Assembly (NCBI GenBank): GCA_945643635.1
Contig: CALZFC010000016.1
Span: 1,002,501 to 1,066,500, forward strand
Origin: Allodiplogaster sudhausi
Lineage: Eukaryota > Nematoda > Chromadorea > Rhabditida > Diplogasteridae
DNA length: 64,000 bases
Direction: 5' to 3'
Shown here piece by piece: positions 24,837 to 45,700 of this stretch (position 1 is the first letter of the stretch; the number at the start of each line of letters is the position of its first letter). Under the pieces are notes generated by a model. It did no database searches and had not been told where the DNA came from. It saw nothing but the letters and a program-made list of their open reading frames with translations. The position numbers and the translations under genes were made by a program.

Positions 24837-27207
24837 TTCACTCTCTCCCTCCGATGAGCAGGCTGGGCGAGCACTGCACTGAACCAATTGAGCAGACACA
24901 TGGGCGCTAATCAAGTTTACTTTAATCAAGCGACGCGAGAACGTAACTTTTTTCATGCGCATAAGTTACGCCCCACATATCTTGTGGGTATGCACTTTGT
25001 AAGCAACGTCCAGAACCACTTAAACTGTTCCGGAGCATTAGAACCGCTTATAAGTGAAGGTCGAAAGTTACGCTCCACGTAACTCCCTTTTCTGTGTGTA
25101 CCAAAAACAATTAGTATTTCAAAACAAAATAGGCAAATGAAAAAGTGTATAATAAATCGCTTAAAATATTAAAAAGAATTGGTAAGGAAAAATGCTAAAG
25201 AAAAGTTATAATCAAAAATTAAACCTTAACTTAAAAAGTTAAATAGGCATTAAGATGATAGCCTTATTTCGTTGATTGCAGAGAGTTCGTTGGCTTCTAC
25301 GCGATCAGCGAATCGGCACTCGTCATTGTCGACCTGAACAATGAGCAGCGCACGCTGCGACAGCGTCTCATTCTCATCACTCCCCATCTTGGCAAGGTAT
25401 TATTCATTGACTTATTTTGACATTAAATTTTTAATCTTTTTAAATCGTTTTTGAAAAGAGTAATTGAGAAAGGATTAAGATCACCAAACCTAAAGTGAAA
25501 TTTCAAATTGCTCCGAACCCTCGCACTCGTATTATTTTAAGCTCACAATCAGGGAAATCTTGGCAATATATAATTTTTGAATGCGTGATTGATTGTCTTG
25601 TTATGAAGGCATCGTCGCCGTTCCATCGCTGCTATAAGCTGCACGTCAATGGCAACCAGGAATTCTCTACGAATTCAGCGTTCGGCGAGACGCACTGTGT
25701 CACCGTTGCCACGTCGGACGAAGGTCGGCGCTAAAAAATAATTCTATATAGTCAAAAAGAGTATAAATTAAAAAAGAAGTTAAGTGTAGTCTGAAAAATA
25801 AATAAATAAAACGTAAACTAAAAAAGTAGAATTTTTTTAAAATAAAAGATGATTTATTGCGAATCATATGTAGTATGTACATATGTATATGCACAAATGT
25901 ACATATGTATGTACATACATCGCAAGTTGTTTTTGACAGATTCGCAGTCGCCGCCATACGTCTTGATCTTCCCGCGAGATCCAGTGCATCCGTCGCCGGG
26001 CCGAGACGTCTCCGGAATGCTCGTCCGGGTAAGACAATCCCCTTGCCCTTCTCCTTCTCTCGATCTCTTGTTCTCTTTCCTCTCCTACCAAATGCTCTTC
26101 TCTCTGCTGGCATTGAGTGGCAGGGGCGTACAGGGGCCGTCGGTCTCTTCAATTCGCGATTCTCTGCCCGTCTTCCTCTCCGATTCGACAATCGCCTTTT
26201 TCGCTGGCTCATTCTTGGAGCCAGACATGGCCACAGCGTATATCCTCAACCTTGAGTGAGCAGTATTTATTGCCTGAATCTTCCTCTCCATTCACACAGT
26301 AATGCATTTGCACGAATGGCCCTGGAGTAAGTATATATGTCGAAAGATTATGTATAAACGAGTAAACAGCAAAAGAAATGGCCCAATAGATGTAAATCTG
26401 CAGAATAATTAAATTACATCTAACGCAGCTCTTGAAAATTATTTAAAATTTAATTATTTTTTTTTAAAGATTATTTTAGAACGGGCTGCGTGGAGAAGAA
26501 GAATGTCGAGGCTGATGCCGTCAGCCTCGACATTCTTCTTTATCGAAACTGATAGACGGCTACATCGCTCTCCATCCCTCTTGGCCACGGTCAGCGTCTT
26601 TTCCACAATTCCAAAATACATTATCTTGCGAAGTCAGCAGATTCTGGCTCGCTCTATTGATTGGTGAGTCTTCTGAGGCAATTTAATAAGCTGTATCGTG
26701 TGTGTGTAATTTTTTCACGCTCACATAAAACAGCTTGGCGGAGTGGCTGGATTCTATCGCAATGCGTCTCTTCATTGGACCGGTAGCGCGTCTCCGGAAC
26801 GCTCGCTATGCGCGTGTCGGCGTCCTCTGTACGCGTAGGCTTCGTTGGCGCGAGCTCCCAAACGTGGCGGCGCCCACTTCGCCGGGTTTCCACCACGTCG
26901 CCGCCTTCCGCACTGGACAGACGCTTCTCTACGACGAGGTCGGTTTGTCGGGGAAGTTTCACTGCAAGAAACATCAAATTTACGTTAAAATATATTCCCA
27001 CTCTGTTTCCCTGTCATTTCTCTCTCTCTCTCTCTCTTAAAGGCTTCCTCTCTCTCGCCGCACGCTCGTTTGGTGGGCTCGCTTCCGCCGCCGACTCAGC
27101 CAGTCTTCGAGGAGTTCAGAGTCACTGCGAACCCGGTTGAGGTGCCGCGTCTCACGACACTCGCGTCTTTCGCAGTCCGGTCAGAGGACATCGCTTCATT
27201 CAATTGA
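23270..27207 (+). CDS. Unrecognised multi-exon protein-coding gene
   Basis: The family was not recognised. Exons inferred from open frame plus AG/GT borders: about 23268-23365 (TYGDGRYVFILGDQETE), about 23425-23640 (FMHLIDDKKGNCTCIAF, FSLDVVDLLLLERTRI), 25282-25397 (EFVGFYAISESALVIVDL), about 25609-25724 (HRCYKLHVNGNQEFSTNSAF), 25940-26027 (PPYVLIFPRDPVHPSPGR), about 26124-26255, 26301-26330, about 26496-26663, 26734-26939 (LAEWLDSIAMRLFIGPVARL), and 27043-27207 (PHARLVGSLPPPTQPVFEEF), ending in TGA. The join of exons 2 and 3 keeps frame across the 1.4-kb transposon at 23680. No signal peptide or membrane segment is obvious. The 5' end is unresolved because it abuts the tandem repeat. GC-rich third positions like the neighbouring genes support real coding. 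The 27.3-kb repeat copy lies just downstream. Confidence 0.6.
23680..25098. mobile_element. 1.4-kb TIR transposon flanked by TA
   Basis: The left end is CACACAGAAAA at 23680 and the right end is TTTTCTGTGTG at 25098, each flanked by TA, as expected of Tc1/mariner-type insertion. Subterminal inverted motifs (GTTACGCTC / GAGCGTAAC, TTACGTGGAG) recur many times inside. No transposase frame was seen; the interior holds CT microsatellites and an AGAGACCGCAG repeat at 24078, so the element is non-autonomous and composite. It sits in an intron of the unrecognised gene. Confidence 0.75.
24078..24330. repeat. Copy of the AGAGACCGCAG repeat family
   Basis: It begins AGAGACCGCAGATGATTTT and aligns with 52913-53165 over about 250 bp, sharing the start, a GG(T/A)GATGGG-like block and CGG(C/T)CAGATG near the end (GGCTGGTCAGATG here, GGCCGGTCAGATG there). 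Only one terminus is recognisable. It is nested within the element at 23680-25098. Confidence 0.65.
26496..26540. repeat. Perfect 20-bp hairpin inside a probable exon
   Basis: AAGAAGAATGTCGAGGCTGA (26496-26515) is the exact reverse complement of 26521-26540, with loop TGCCG. The frame used by the surrounding gene stays open through the hairpin (RRMSRLMPSASTFFF). Confidence 0.9.
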
Positions 27208-28034
27208 TTCAGACGCTGCAACTGTGGCATTCAGAAGTATTTTTCACTGTCAGGCAGAAGAAACAAAGGAGCGATTGATTGATCATTTGATTGCTGTATC
27301 CTTGTTTTTTTTTCACCTTAATGATCACCAATTATCAGTTGTTGTCGGGGAATTGTGTTAATATTAAAAAGGCAAATATAAATTGGTCTTATATATCAGT
27401 GACTCATAGTATGCTTACAACATTCCTGTCATTGTAGACGCGCCAAACTGGACAGCCAAGACCTGCGAATCGTGGCAAAGCGATTCTGCTGATGGTGAGA
27501 GAAGTCGACTCCTCTTCTCTTCGTCTTCCCTAATCTAAATCTTGTCTCATTATCGGAAGGAATCCTATCCTTATTCTGACAATGAGGTCCATGCATAAAG
27601 CCATCAGAGCTGAAGGACGCCTCCAAACACACATGCAAAAGAGTGCGTGCTGCGAGAGCGTGGGATACATTATAAAGCAAATACTCAGAATATTGCACAA
27701 CAGTTCTCTCGATATATTCAATCAAAGCACATCAAAAATATTTCTTTCAGCCAGTTAAGCACCTAGAAATTCCATCCATCATTTAATATAGAGTTTTAAC
27801 TTATCACCCACTACGAGTTCGCATTACTGCTTTTGATGACTGTTTAGCTGGCAGAAACATATTTCCGGTCGATTTTCTTTATCATTTACAAACAAAGTAC
27901 AAGTCACATTCGGCACGAGACTTTCAGAGATGATATGGTTTTAAAATAATAATTGAAATAACATAGAAACTATTGGAAAGACCAAAACGTTGCTAAATAT
28001 CAACAAACGGAAAATTGCCTAAAACCTTAGACCG
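27208..28034. repeat. Convergent intergenic region with third copy of the 1.05-kb repeat
   Basis: About 27325-27935 repeats the junction region of the tandem array at 22175-22740 in direct orientation: TTGTTGTCGGGGAATTGTGT, CCAAGACCTGCGAATCGTGG, CATGCATAAAGCCATCAGAG, then ATTCAATCAAAGCACATCAA. Indels between copies in the block 27425-27640 are mostly multiples of three. The rest is AT-rich with no gene. Confidence 0.8.
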
Positions 28035-37040
<9,006 letters not shown>

Positions 37041-37060
37041 CTTGAAATAAAAAGAATACA
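37041..37060 (-). promoter_or_regulatory. Acceptor-like site abutting the WRN start codon
   Basis: On the minus strand TTCTTTTTATTTCAAG lies immediately before ATG. A pyrimidine-rich run ending in AAG or CAG directly at the ATG is typical of nematode spliced-leader acceptors. An ordinary 5' UTR intron would look the same. Confidence 0.35.
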
Positions 37061-37325
37061 AATTTTGTAACACAAAAAACTCCCCTCAAAGTAAAGGAAA
37101 AGCCGCATTAAGGAAAAAGAAACTGCGGCAAATGGCAGTACTTTTCGCGCGCTTAGAATTCAAAAATACAAGGTTAGTCCGGCGTGTCAGACGAAGGCAA
37201 ATGGTTCAGCACACGAAGGTGAGCATATAGAGAGCGAAGAAGAATATATTATGGGATATTTTATTATTTATGTTTAAAAAGAGAGATTGCACAAGACCTG
37301 TTACGTATTGTGGGCTTGATACCGG

Positions 37326-37364
<39 letters not shown>

Positions 37365-37973
37365 CGAGAGAGAAAGAGAGTGAGAGAGAGCGAGATAAAG
37401 AGGGAGAAAGAGAGAGAGATACAAATGGGAAAGGAGGGCTTAAGAAGTTTATTCTATGTACAAAGACGTGAAATAATTTTCTACAAAATCAATAACGTTC
37501 TTGACAGACATTCATTGCGTAGGCCAAAAAAAATATCGAAATATATTTATTTTTCTGAAGAGAAGTGGCAGCACTTAATTTTGCACTAATCCAATTTGTT
37601 TTACCCAATTTGCCTGACGTGTTGTTAGGATGTTGTGCTGCATCGCTCATGGATGAGTGATGGTGCAAGTAAAGGGAAGAAGAGAAGGCAGCTTCGTTCC
37701 TGCCTGATGCTGCCATTGTTTGCGTTGATTGACTATCAAATCTGCCTCGTGGGCCTACTTCATCAAGGCATTATCTTGTTATTTTCATACGAGAATTACT
37801 GCAAAACTTCTGAATTAATCGCTGCTACTGTCAATCCAGTAAAATGTTGCGGAGGAGTTTCCAGATTACTTAGAAGACTTTGCCAACTTACCCTGAATGC
37901 TAGTTTTGTTAAATTAGATATGAATTGTCTTAAGTGGTGCCCGAAAATGTAACATGATTGTTTTTCTTTCTAG
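37061..37973. other. Divergent intergenic region WRN / astacin-like gene
   Basis: It contains a GA tract (about 37322-37415) and AT-rich sequence. A candidate first exon for the astacin-like gene starts at ATG 37707 (MLPLFALIDYQICL, weakly signal-peptide-like), but no clear donor joins it to 37974. Nothing else was recognised. Confidence 0.4.
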
Positions 37974-40900
37974 AGTCAGGAGGCCGATAGGGCATACCTT
38001 CGCGAGCGACTCAAGGAGATCAGAGCGGAGATGGTGGCCAAGCTTAAGCTTCAAAGTGAGGGTTTCGGAAACGCGCCCGAGGTGACAATGGTTAACGACA
38101 ATTCGGTTGGTAGATTTTTTAAAGAACCTAAAGAATAATTTTACATCTCCTCGCATACATGTACATATATGTATGTATGTACATGTGAGCTACAAAACAC
38201 AGTACGTATGTTCATACAGTACCGCTCAGCGGCGATTGGTTAATGCTAAATCCTGTGTGATTTACCTGAAAACGCTTTCTCGAGCGAGATATTCCTCTCA
38301 GCCCGAGGGCGCAACTCGCCGTTGAGCGGTACTGTACATATGTGAATACATGTGCATTTTTTATTGTTTCACAGAATCCGAAGGAATATCACGAAGAAAT
38401 CGCCGACGATGAACATAATATCTTGAGCATTAACGTAAAAGCCGGTATCGCAGGTGATCTCTTCGGAGGAGATGTTCGTCTCACAAGGCATGCCGGTTTT
38501 TTTGATTATATGTAAATGAACAACAAATTGTTAAACGTCACAGAAAATTTATGTATAACTATTGTAGAAATGGAGGCTTAGGGAACAAATAGATGAGCTC
38601 TAAGATGTATGCTTCTGGAAAAAAGTTGAGAGTTCTGTTGATCCAACTGACTGTGTGAAGAGGTTTGTGTAACCGCTTCACCAGTCTATTTTTATGAAAG
38701 CGATGCGATTGTCATATCAGGGAACAAATCGACGAGCTCTATCCTCCATCGGGGTCGCGCCCACGCCGTCAAGCATACGTCAAAGGGTACCCAGTTACTA
38801 CCTGGCAGGATGGCTTCTACTACTACTTCGACGAGTCCATGGGTTTGCAGGGAACTCTTTGAATTAACCATAAGTGAAATAAAAGTAAGAAATTTTTCCA
38901 ATAGAAATGATGACGAGATTGCTGTCTGAACGATTTTTGTGTTTTTTCTTCTTCTCTTATGCGACGCGTCAGTTGGCACACCGCAAGAGAGAGTTTTTAT
39001 CGTTGATTTCACTATTAAATATTCTCAGAAAAATGCGCTGGCTACTCGACGAAGTGCGAAAACGGCGGCTTCCCGCATCTGCGCGACTGTACGACCCCCA
39101 AGCTGTCAAAGATGTACAGATTGTTTGACCTACTTTGCACAAAAAATTGGAAAATTCGGATCTGTCAGATTTGACGCGACCGCCATAGGAAAATCGATAC
39201 TGTCATTGGTAGGGACGCCCTATCCAGATGTAATGGATATATGTTGTAGAGAATTTTGTCGCGTACTGAACAGTATTATCCGCATTCTGTTCTCGCTGAA
39301 AACATTGAAAATACAGCGCTTCGAATAGTTTTATGTCATTTTCTGACAATGGCTGAAAAATCGAAAAATGCGTTTTTTTCATGGAAGATGATATCTTTAT
39401 GAAATTTTGATAGAAAGCTTTTATGAAAAGAAAAACGTGCTGAATCGATTGAAGTGATTCATTTTATGTTACAACAAGAATTTAACTTTTTTCATGCATT
39501 CCTTGAATCCCACATATCCGAGGTTCGCCAATTTGAGGCTATTTTTGACAGCTTAGGGGACCTCCAGGCTTAACGAAAAGAATATATGTTATACAGTTGT
39601 TAATGCTCTATATTTTGAGATATAACACCCACATACAAATGAGTATAAGGTACTTAACCGTCAAATTCAAATACTAAAACTAATTTTTCGATGTGAAAAT
39701 GAAATAGTTGAAAAACACATCTGGGCAGTTTTTGTTGAGAATCCCACGGTGATGAGAATAAAAAAAGAAAATTGAAAAATATTGATGTTAAAGAAGGTTA
39801 TGTGCACTTAAACTTTTCCCTTACTTTTGCATGCCCAGGCAAGGAAAAAAATTTTATAACAAAATTGACCTTCTCATTTTCTTCATAGTGCGCATAGGTA
39901 CCCCTGATTAAATTTTGGATAGCCAAATCAAAAATTTTTACCCCGGGGCAGGCCCCCATGGAGGGCTGCTTGATCCTTACAGAGAGGCTCTCTTAACAGC
40001 GTCGAATTAGTCTAGATTGGCCTGAAAACTCTATTGAAATTCGTCCTGATCGCTGAAAACTCAATTGAGATTATTTAGATTAATCTAATTAATCTGATTA
40101 ATCTATGTTCTTGAAATGTTGGGCGGGACTGTACATACATATGTATATGTACAAATGTACGCACATATGTATTACATGGCATACATACATACATATGTGT
40201 ATCTCTCAGATGACTCTCACCGCTACCACAACACCCACTATTCATACGTTTGTGCATTGTACGGAGGACGTCACTGTGCTGGATGAATTTGTCTACAGCA
40301 TCGAATTTATCGAGGTGGGTTGAGAATATTGAGTTCATCTGCAGACACGGTAAAAAATGATATCGGAAAACATCAAGGAAGATGGAAGACATCCTCGAAA
40401 AGAGTTGAAATAATTATCTTATGGTTAACTGCAAAATTGGGGGATGAGAATTAGCTTAGCGAACCCAATCGAATCCTATTTCTCTTTGATGAAAAGATCC
40501 TCTGCGGCATATGCAGATTTTCGCAAAATTGTTATATGAAGAGTAGAACCTAATCATTTGAAAGGACTTAAACGCTGAATAACGATCGTTACGATTTTTG
40601 CACGAAGAATTTCAGAAAGTGGGTACCTTAGGCGCCCGCTGGTAAGCGGGTCAAAGCAACGCTCAAGTCTTTTGATATCCATGAGCATCCGAAATGTATC
40701 CCTGGCTGTCCATACGGCGGAGTTGAGTTCCGTCTGGAACCCACGCTCACGTGACCACGGTATTGCTTTTTATTACTTGTCTCACTTTATCAGTGATATT
40801 CACGAAGAGATTCAGCAGATTTCTTTAAAAAAACAATTTGAATAATTCTCTTACATAAATACATCGTAATCAGTGCTATTATTATGGATGAGTAATTTGC

Positions 40901-42233
40901 TTGAGATACTGTTGCCAAGACAATGGTGGTGATGTGGTGCTGACTTCAACAACAGAAATTCTCGAAATCATCAGTTTCAATCGCGCCGATTGTCAAAAGT
41001 TCATCGTTGAATACGTCGTCGTTGAGGGGGCAGAACGTCAGCTTTTTTTTTCAAATTTTACCGGCTACAACAAAAATTTGAATTAAAAGATTTATTGGCC
41101 TCTTATCTAGTTATACGAATTGAACGACACTATTAATCTTTTCAACCCTTTTTAGACGTATGTTTTAAGACAAGATGAATTGCATTTTACTCTGATATTT
41201 CTTTAACTGGCACAACTTTAAATTGACCTCCTTCTTGCAGAGCTGTCCACAACAACTGCGTCCACCTGCGCCAACCCGCCCGTCTGCGAGAATGACGGCT
41301 ACCCCAACCAAGACGACTGCTCGCGTTGCATCTGCCCCGACTTCTTCAAGGGCGACACTTGCGCCGAGGCGGTCAATGAGAAGATCCTGGGAGAAAACGT
41401 TAGTGTACTTGGATTGAATCCAGTTTAATTTCTTATTTTAAACAAAGTATAGACACAAAACCATTCGCAATAACTCCTATAAGTACTTCTTCTACGCAAT
41501 GCATGCATACTTAACTATTATATCATCTGCATTTAGCATCTAATTAAAAGGCAGGGTAAAGATCAAATTACGCTTCAGGTCCACGAGACAATGCTTTCCA
41601 CTTATCATCGTCGTGAAGATGTACAATTTACTTCGGCGTACGCTCCGGCAATTACGCTCTTTACGGTTACGACGATGAATTTTGTCTTATTTCTGTCTTA
41701 TTTCTAACATTGTCTTATTTCTTGAGATGCTACGATTTTCTCTAATTTAAGTAAAAAAAAACAAATAAGATTCCTAAATAAAAAAAATATTCCCTTTCTC
41801 ACGCAGGGACCCGCAGGCAAACGATTCAGTGTCACGTACATCGCCAGCGAAGTCGAGTCCAGTGATTGCCAAAGTGACTGTCCCACCTACCATTTAGAAG
41901 TCTTTGACAGCAGCGACTGGATGCATCCAATCAGAAGGTACATACATACATAAATACATACATATGTACATACATAAGTGCTAGGTTTTCGCGTTGGCAG
42001 AGTGGAATATTTATATATGTACATATCTACATATGTCCGAGACTCGAATGCGATTGCCTATAACAGTCATAATGAGTGCGAATTCGACATCTTCTTGCTC
42101 TAGATCGTGCTGCTTCGCCGATGGCGTCAAAACTTTCGAGACGACCTCGAACAGAGTTAGCATCCGTTTGTGGTCCCTAAAGGTCGGGCGGGGCCCAATC
42201 CAGTTCAACTACACGGTTTCCCCACTCAACTAG
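37974..42233 (+). CDS. NAS-like astacin relative: propeptide, EGF-CUB-EGF-CUB; catalytic domain not found
   Basis: Astacins are secreted zinc metallopeptidases; nematode NAS proteins place EGF and CUB modules after the catalytic domain. Seen: propeptide exons SQEADRAYLRERLKEI (37974), EYHEEIADDEHNILSI, GIAGDLFGGDVRLT, EQIDELYPPSGSRPRRQAY with a basic processing site, and TTWQDGFYYYFDESM (ends about 38842), which resembles the first strand of the catalytic domain. The next recognisable exon (about 39031) is already EGF-like (CAGYSTKCENGGFPHLRDC) and is cut short. CUB1 follows at 40632 (APAGKRVKATLKSFDIHEH, CIPGCPYGGVEF) and about 40901 (YCCQDNGGDVVLTSTTEILE). EGF2 starts at about 41241 (VCENDGYPNQDDCSRCICP), then CUB2 at about 41807 (GPAGKRFSVTYIASEVESS) and the end SRSCCFADGVKTFETTSNRV to TAG at 42231. 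No HExxH motif was found. The gene may be decayed, non-enzymatic, or misassembled. The first exon is uncertain. Confidence 0.7.
38217..38334. mobile_element. 118-bp TA-flanked MITE
   Basis: Ends CAGTACCGCTCAGCGGCG and CGCCGTTGAGCGGTACTG are inverted repeats with one mismatch, and TA flanks both sides (38215-38216, 38335-38336), the insertion pattern of Tc1/mariner-type elements. It lies in a propeptide intron of the astacin-like gene, next to TACATATG-type repeats. Confidence 0.85.
39115..40205. other. 1.1-kb insertion-like intron sequence of unknown origin
   Basis: It follows the truncated EGF1 exon. An open frame through about 38939-39328 overlaps it but matches nothing recognised and runs out of frame with the EGF exon. 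No inverted ends were found. It ends in GATTAATC-rich sequence near 40070-40105. It could be a degenerate mobile element that interrupted EGF1. Confidence 0.4.
40128..40200. repeat. TACATATG microsatellite-like cluster
   Basis: Imperfect TACATATGTA and CATACATA units. Similar clusters occur in introns at 25876-25920, 38156-38180, 41938-42035 and 51262-51300, plus a short one at 51371-51395. They are short palindromic units rather than a simple di- or trinucleotide repeat. Confidence 0.7.
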
Positions 42234-42713
42234 CAAGCGATACGGCACTAAATCGCCCATGCTCCACAGAGAGCTAATGTTAAACTTTCTTCAATAAAGC
42301 ATGCATCATCAATAGTAGATGTCCGTGTGCAAAGGAAAACAAGCCTAGACAAATATACATCCAAAGAAACAAGAAGAAAATTTCAGAACATTTAGAATCT
42401 TGCAGCACTATGTTGCTCTTTTGAAGGAAATGAATGATATTCAAGAAGATTGACTCGGATAATTAAAAGAATTTAGGGATTTTCCTCTAGTATCTAGTCT
42501 TTATGGCATGTTAACTGGTAACACAATAATATGTTTTTTACCGTATGAGCTACGAATTCGATACTTCATTTAAAAAAACCTAAAAATAAATGGTGCTATA
42601 ACAAAGAAAGTCACAGAAAATGGTAGTAATTAATAAAAATAAAAATAAAGCAATTGACATAGGCTTCCAAATCGCAGGAACAGGCTAAATACATAAAAGC
42701 TATATAATTTCCG
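42234..42713. other. Convergent spacer, nothing recognised
   Basis: AT-rich spacer between the astacin-like gene (+) and the first MFS gene (-). It should hold both polyadenylation regions (AATAAA at about 42292). No ORF, repeat or RNA gene was seen. Confidence 0.5.
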
Positions 42714-45700
42714 TCACTTTTTCTCCACAGCACGATCGGCAGCCCTCTTTTTATCCTTATTGAAGCTGCGAATCGCAAGAAGCGAAGTGAGCACGCCGAG
42801 GAAACTCACGGCGGCCGCGATGTGTAGAGACTGAAAATGCAAAGATTTTATGAGTAAAAATTATATTATTTTAAAATGCAGCGGGTAGCAGGGAAATTAG
42901 TGAAACTGCAAAAGGCTGCAGTAATCTCACTCTTTTCGTTGCGAAGAACTTGCTCTCCGAAGAGTCAACGCCGCCTTTGAAGAGATCAATGCACTAAAAA
43001 TATTAATATAAAAATAGTAAATTCCAAGAAAAACATATTAATTTTTTGACGAGCATCTTTCGTTAATTAAAAAAAACATTTATCATTATGAATACTCAGC
43101 GAAAAAGTGGGGAATGAAAAGAATTAATTATGAGACCCATCCAGTGATGTAGGGCGCAGGCGCGTCGCCGCTCACACAGAGCAGAATATTGAAGGCGGCG
43201 ATCGCTGAGGTGTGAAGGCGGGAAGGGAGGACAGTCTAAAGGAGGGGAGAGTAGAAGAAGAGAAAGCTAAATTGAATGTTACATTTCATTTATGTTGGTT
43301 AATTCGTATGTCTTACAAATTTTGCCTCTATGATGATTTTTTTTACCGGGCAAATGAATTTCTTTATTTATTTACATATGTATCAACATCAAAAAATGGC
43401 CAACGAGAAAGATGTCGTTCGCGAGCGTGAAGAGGCCTCCGATAGCGACGACGCCGATGAAATGCATGGCCTGAAAGCAATCAATGTTCAGCACTCAACA
43501 ACTAGTTACATTATTTATTACGTTTTAAAAGTAGCTAACAACTGAGGCGATAAAGTCGATGACGAAAAGCTCGTGAAAGGCGAATCTGGAGAGTGTCCAG
43601 ATGAGGAGGCTTATGGAAATTGTGTAGAGTGACGCGTTCGGTGTGCGAATATAACGGCAAGGACCGGCACCGGTTCGCCAGCGCTATAAAACATTTCATT
43701 TGTTAAAAAACCAATATCTTAAAGATATCCTTCTTATATGCTTTTTCAAGGCGACAAGTTTTCGATTTCTAAATGTGAAATTTAAATAAATAAAGAAATA
43801 AAATGCATGAATATTTGTTCACCTCAGCAAGCTCAACGACGAGAATCGAGCCAGCGAAGCCGCCAAGCACAACGACGACAGAGTGAACGGAGACTGTCCT
43901 AAAATCAACGCTTGAAAATAAAAGCGTTAAACAGATTTTTGGATTCACTCCATTTTGTATTATTTTAACCTCCAAAGAGAGTAAAAATTACAATAATGAA
44001 CATCCTTCCTGCTAACATGCTATAAGACAGGCCGAGAAAGACATCCTTGCTGGCGGGGTTACTGTGTGAGGTGAAGTTCATCGCGGCGCTCGTAAAAATG
44101 GCCGACCACCAGCTCTAATATTTTCAAACTTTTAAAATCCATTTCACGGTTACAATAAATATAATTTTCTTTAAATTGTAAATAAAAAAGACAATAAATG
44201 TACGAGACATATCCGCAGATGTAATAGTTGACTGCCGACGCGCTCACGGCCACCAGGCAGAAGGTCTTGCTATAAAAAGTTAACCCAAACTATGGAAATG
44301 CATTCTAATTCTAATTTTTTTTCAAATCTTGAACTCATTCGTTCACTCTTGCTTATTTTAGTTAACAGAAACTATAAGAGAGAAAAACTTCGGTGAGTTT
44401 GGGGCAATGGAAATTTGGCGTCAATGCTAGTATATTTTGCACATTCCTCCTTGCTTAAACAACGATCTGTCTTCTTTGCATTCAATCTCATTTCCCCTCA
44501 TCTCTGATGAATGTTGTTTCTAGGCGAAGTGCTACCATAAAAAAGAGCCAGCAATGTTGCAGTTACCAGGTCGCCATTTCGACGACATCTGTGAGAAGTC
44601 TTTTCGCCTCATCAATCATCTTGATTTCTTCGCTCGCGTTCTTTTCCACTGACAATGAATCCTGAAACAAAATTATTTATTAAGAAGGATAAAATGCTTT
44701 AATATATATTGAAATAATAAATATTCAATTGCTATTAGAAAAGTTAAGTGTTAAGTTTAATTAAAAATAATTTGAAATTCCTTGAATACCGGAAGAATAA
44801 GCCAGAGCGCCGGCAGGAGGAACAGCATAGCGAGCGGTGCGAAAAGCAGTGCGAATCCCACGGAGTCGCCAGTGAAGAGCGTGCCAATCGGAACCGCTAT
44901 TCTAAAAACATTTGCTTATTACAAACTGTACTTGAAGTAATGGAAAGGGTGGGGAGCCCCGGTTAAACAACTTATGACCCAATTTATGATGAAAAGTGAC
45001 CCGCTTTATTTCGTATTGTTACAGATGTATTTCGCAGACGAATGTTCTCAATTTTGGATATATTTTTCAAAAAAATGTTTGGAATTGGGGCCGGGGCCTC
45101 CTGCGGGGCCGACCTCGGGGGCCGGGGCCGGGGCCTACTCTGATGGCCGGGGCTAATCTTGGGGCGGGGGGCAGGGGCCGGATATTTTCGGCCCCCGGCC
45201 ACCCCTGAAGAGCGCCAAAATATTCATATGAAACGTTTTGCTAAACCAATGCGGATATGAAATCTGAAGGGCTTGCGAGGAGCTATCGAACTGCATGTTC
45301 TGTGTTTTAATTTAAAAAAAAAACTGTGAACGCTATCACAGATTCATGAATTTTGATGCTCCGTAAGTGTATAAGGGAAATGAAAATACGAATCTTATAT
45401 TAGGTTCATTTTAAAATATTCCAGTTGTCCGACATCCTAGGATATGTTCTCTTAACGATCGTAAATTACGAGACTCGTCGACGTACACGGTGAATGGCAT
45501 CATGGAAAAGAAAGCCATCAGAGCGTAATTACGAGATGATGAATCTTAAAAGATTTTGAGAGAAATTAAATGGAAATTGAGGGTTTGTATGTATGTAATT
45601 TGGATGTTTACCCCAAAATTCGAACCTTTGAAGTAGCTGCCGATTAATGAAGGGCCAAGCGAAGTGATGGCTCCTTCTGAAATCGCCGGCAAAGAGCGAA

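Noticed and set aside
25700..26212. 170-codon minus-strand ORF
   Set aside because: It is antisense to exons of the plus-strand unknown gene, whose frames have proper AG/GT borders; Arg-rich composition is typical of an antisense shadow.
38939..39328. 129-codon plus-strand ORF in the astacin-like gene
   Set aside because: It is in a different frame from the EGF exon that it overlaps and shows no motif; treated as chance ORF in the insertion-like intron.
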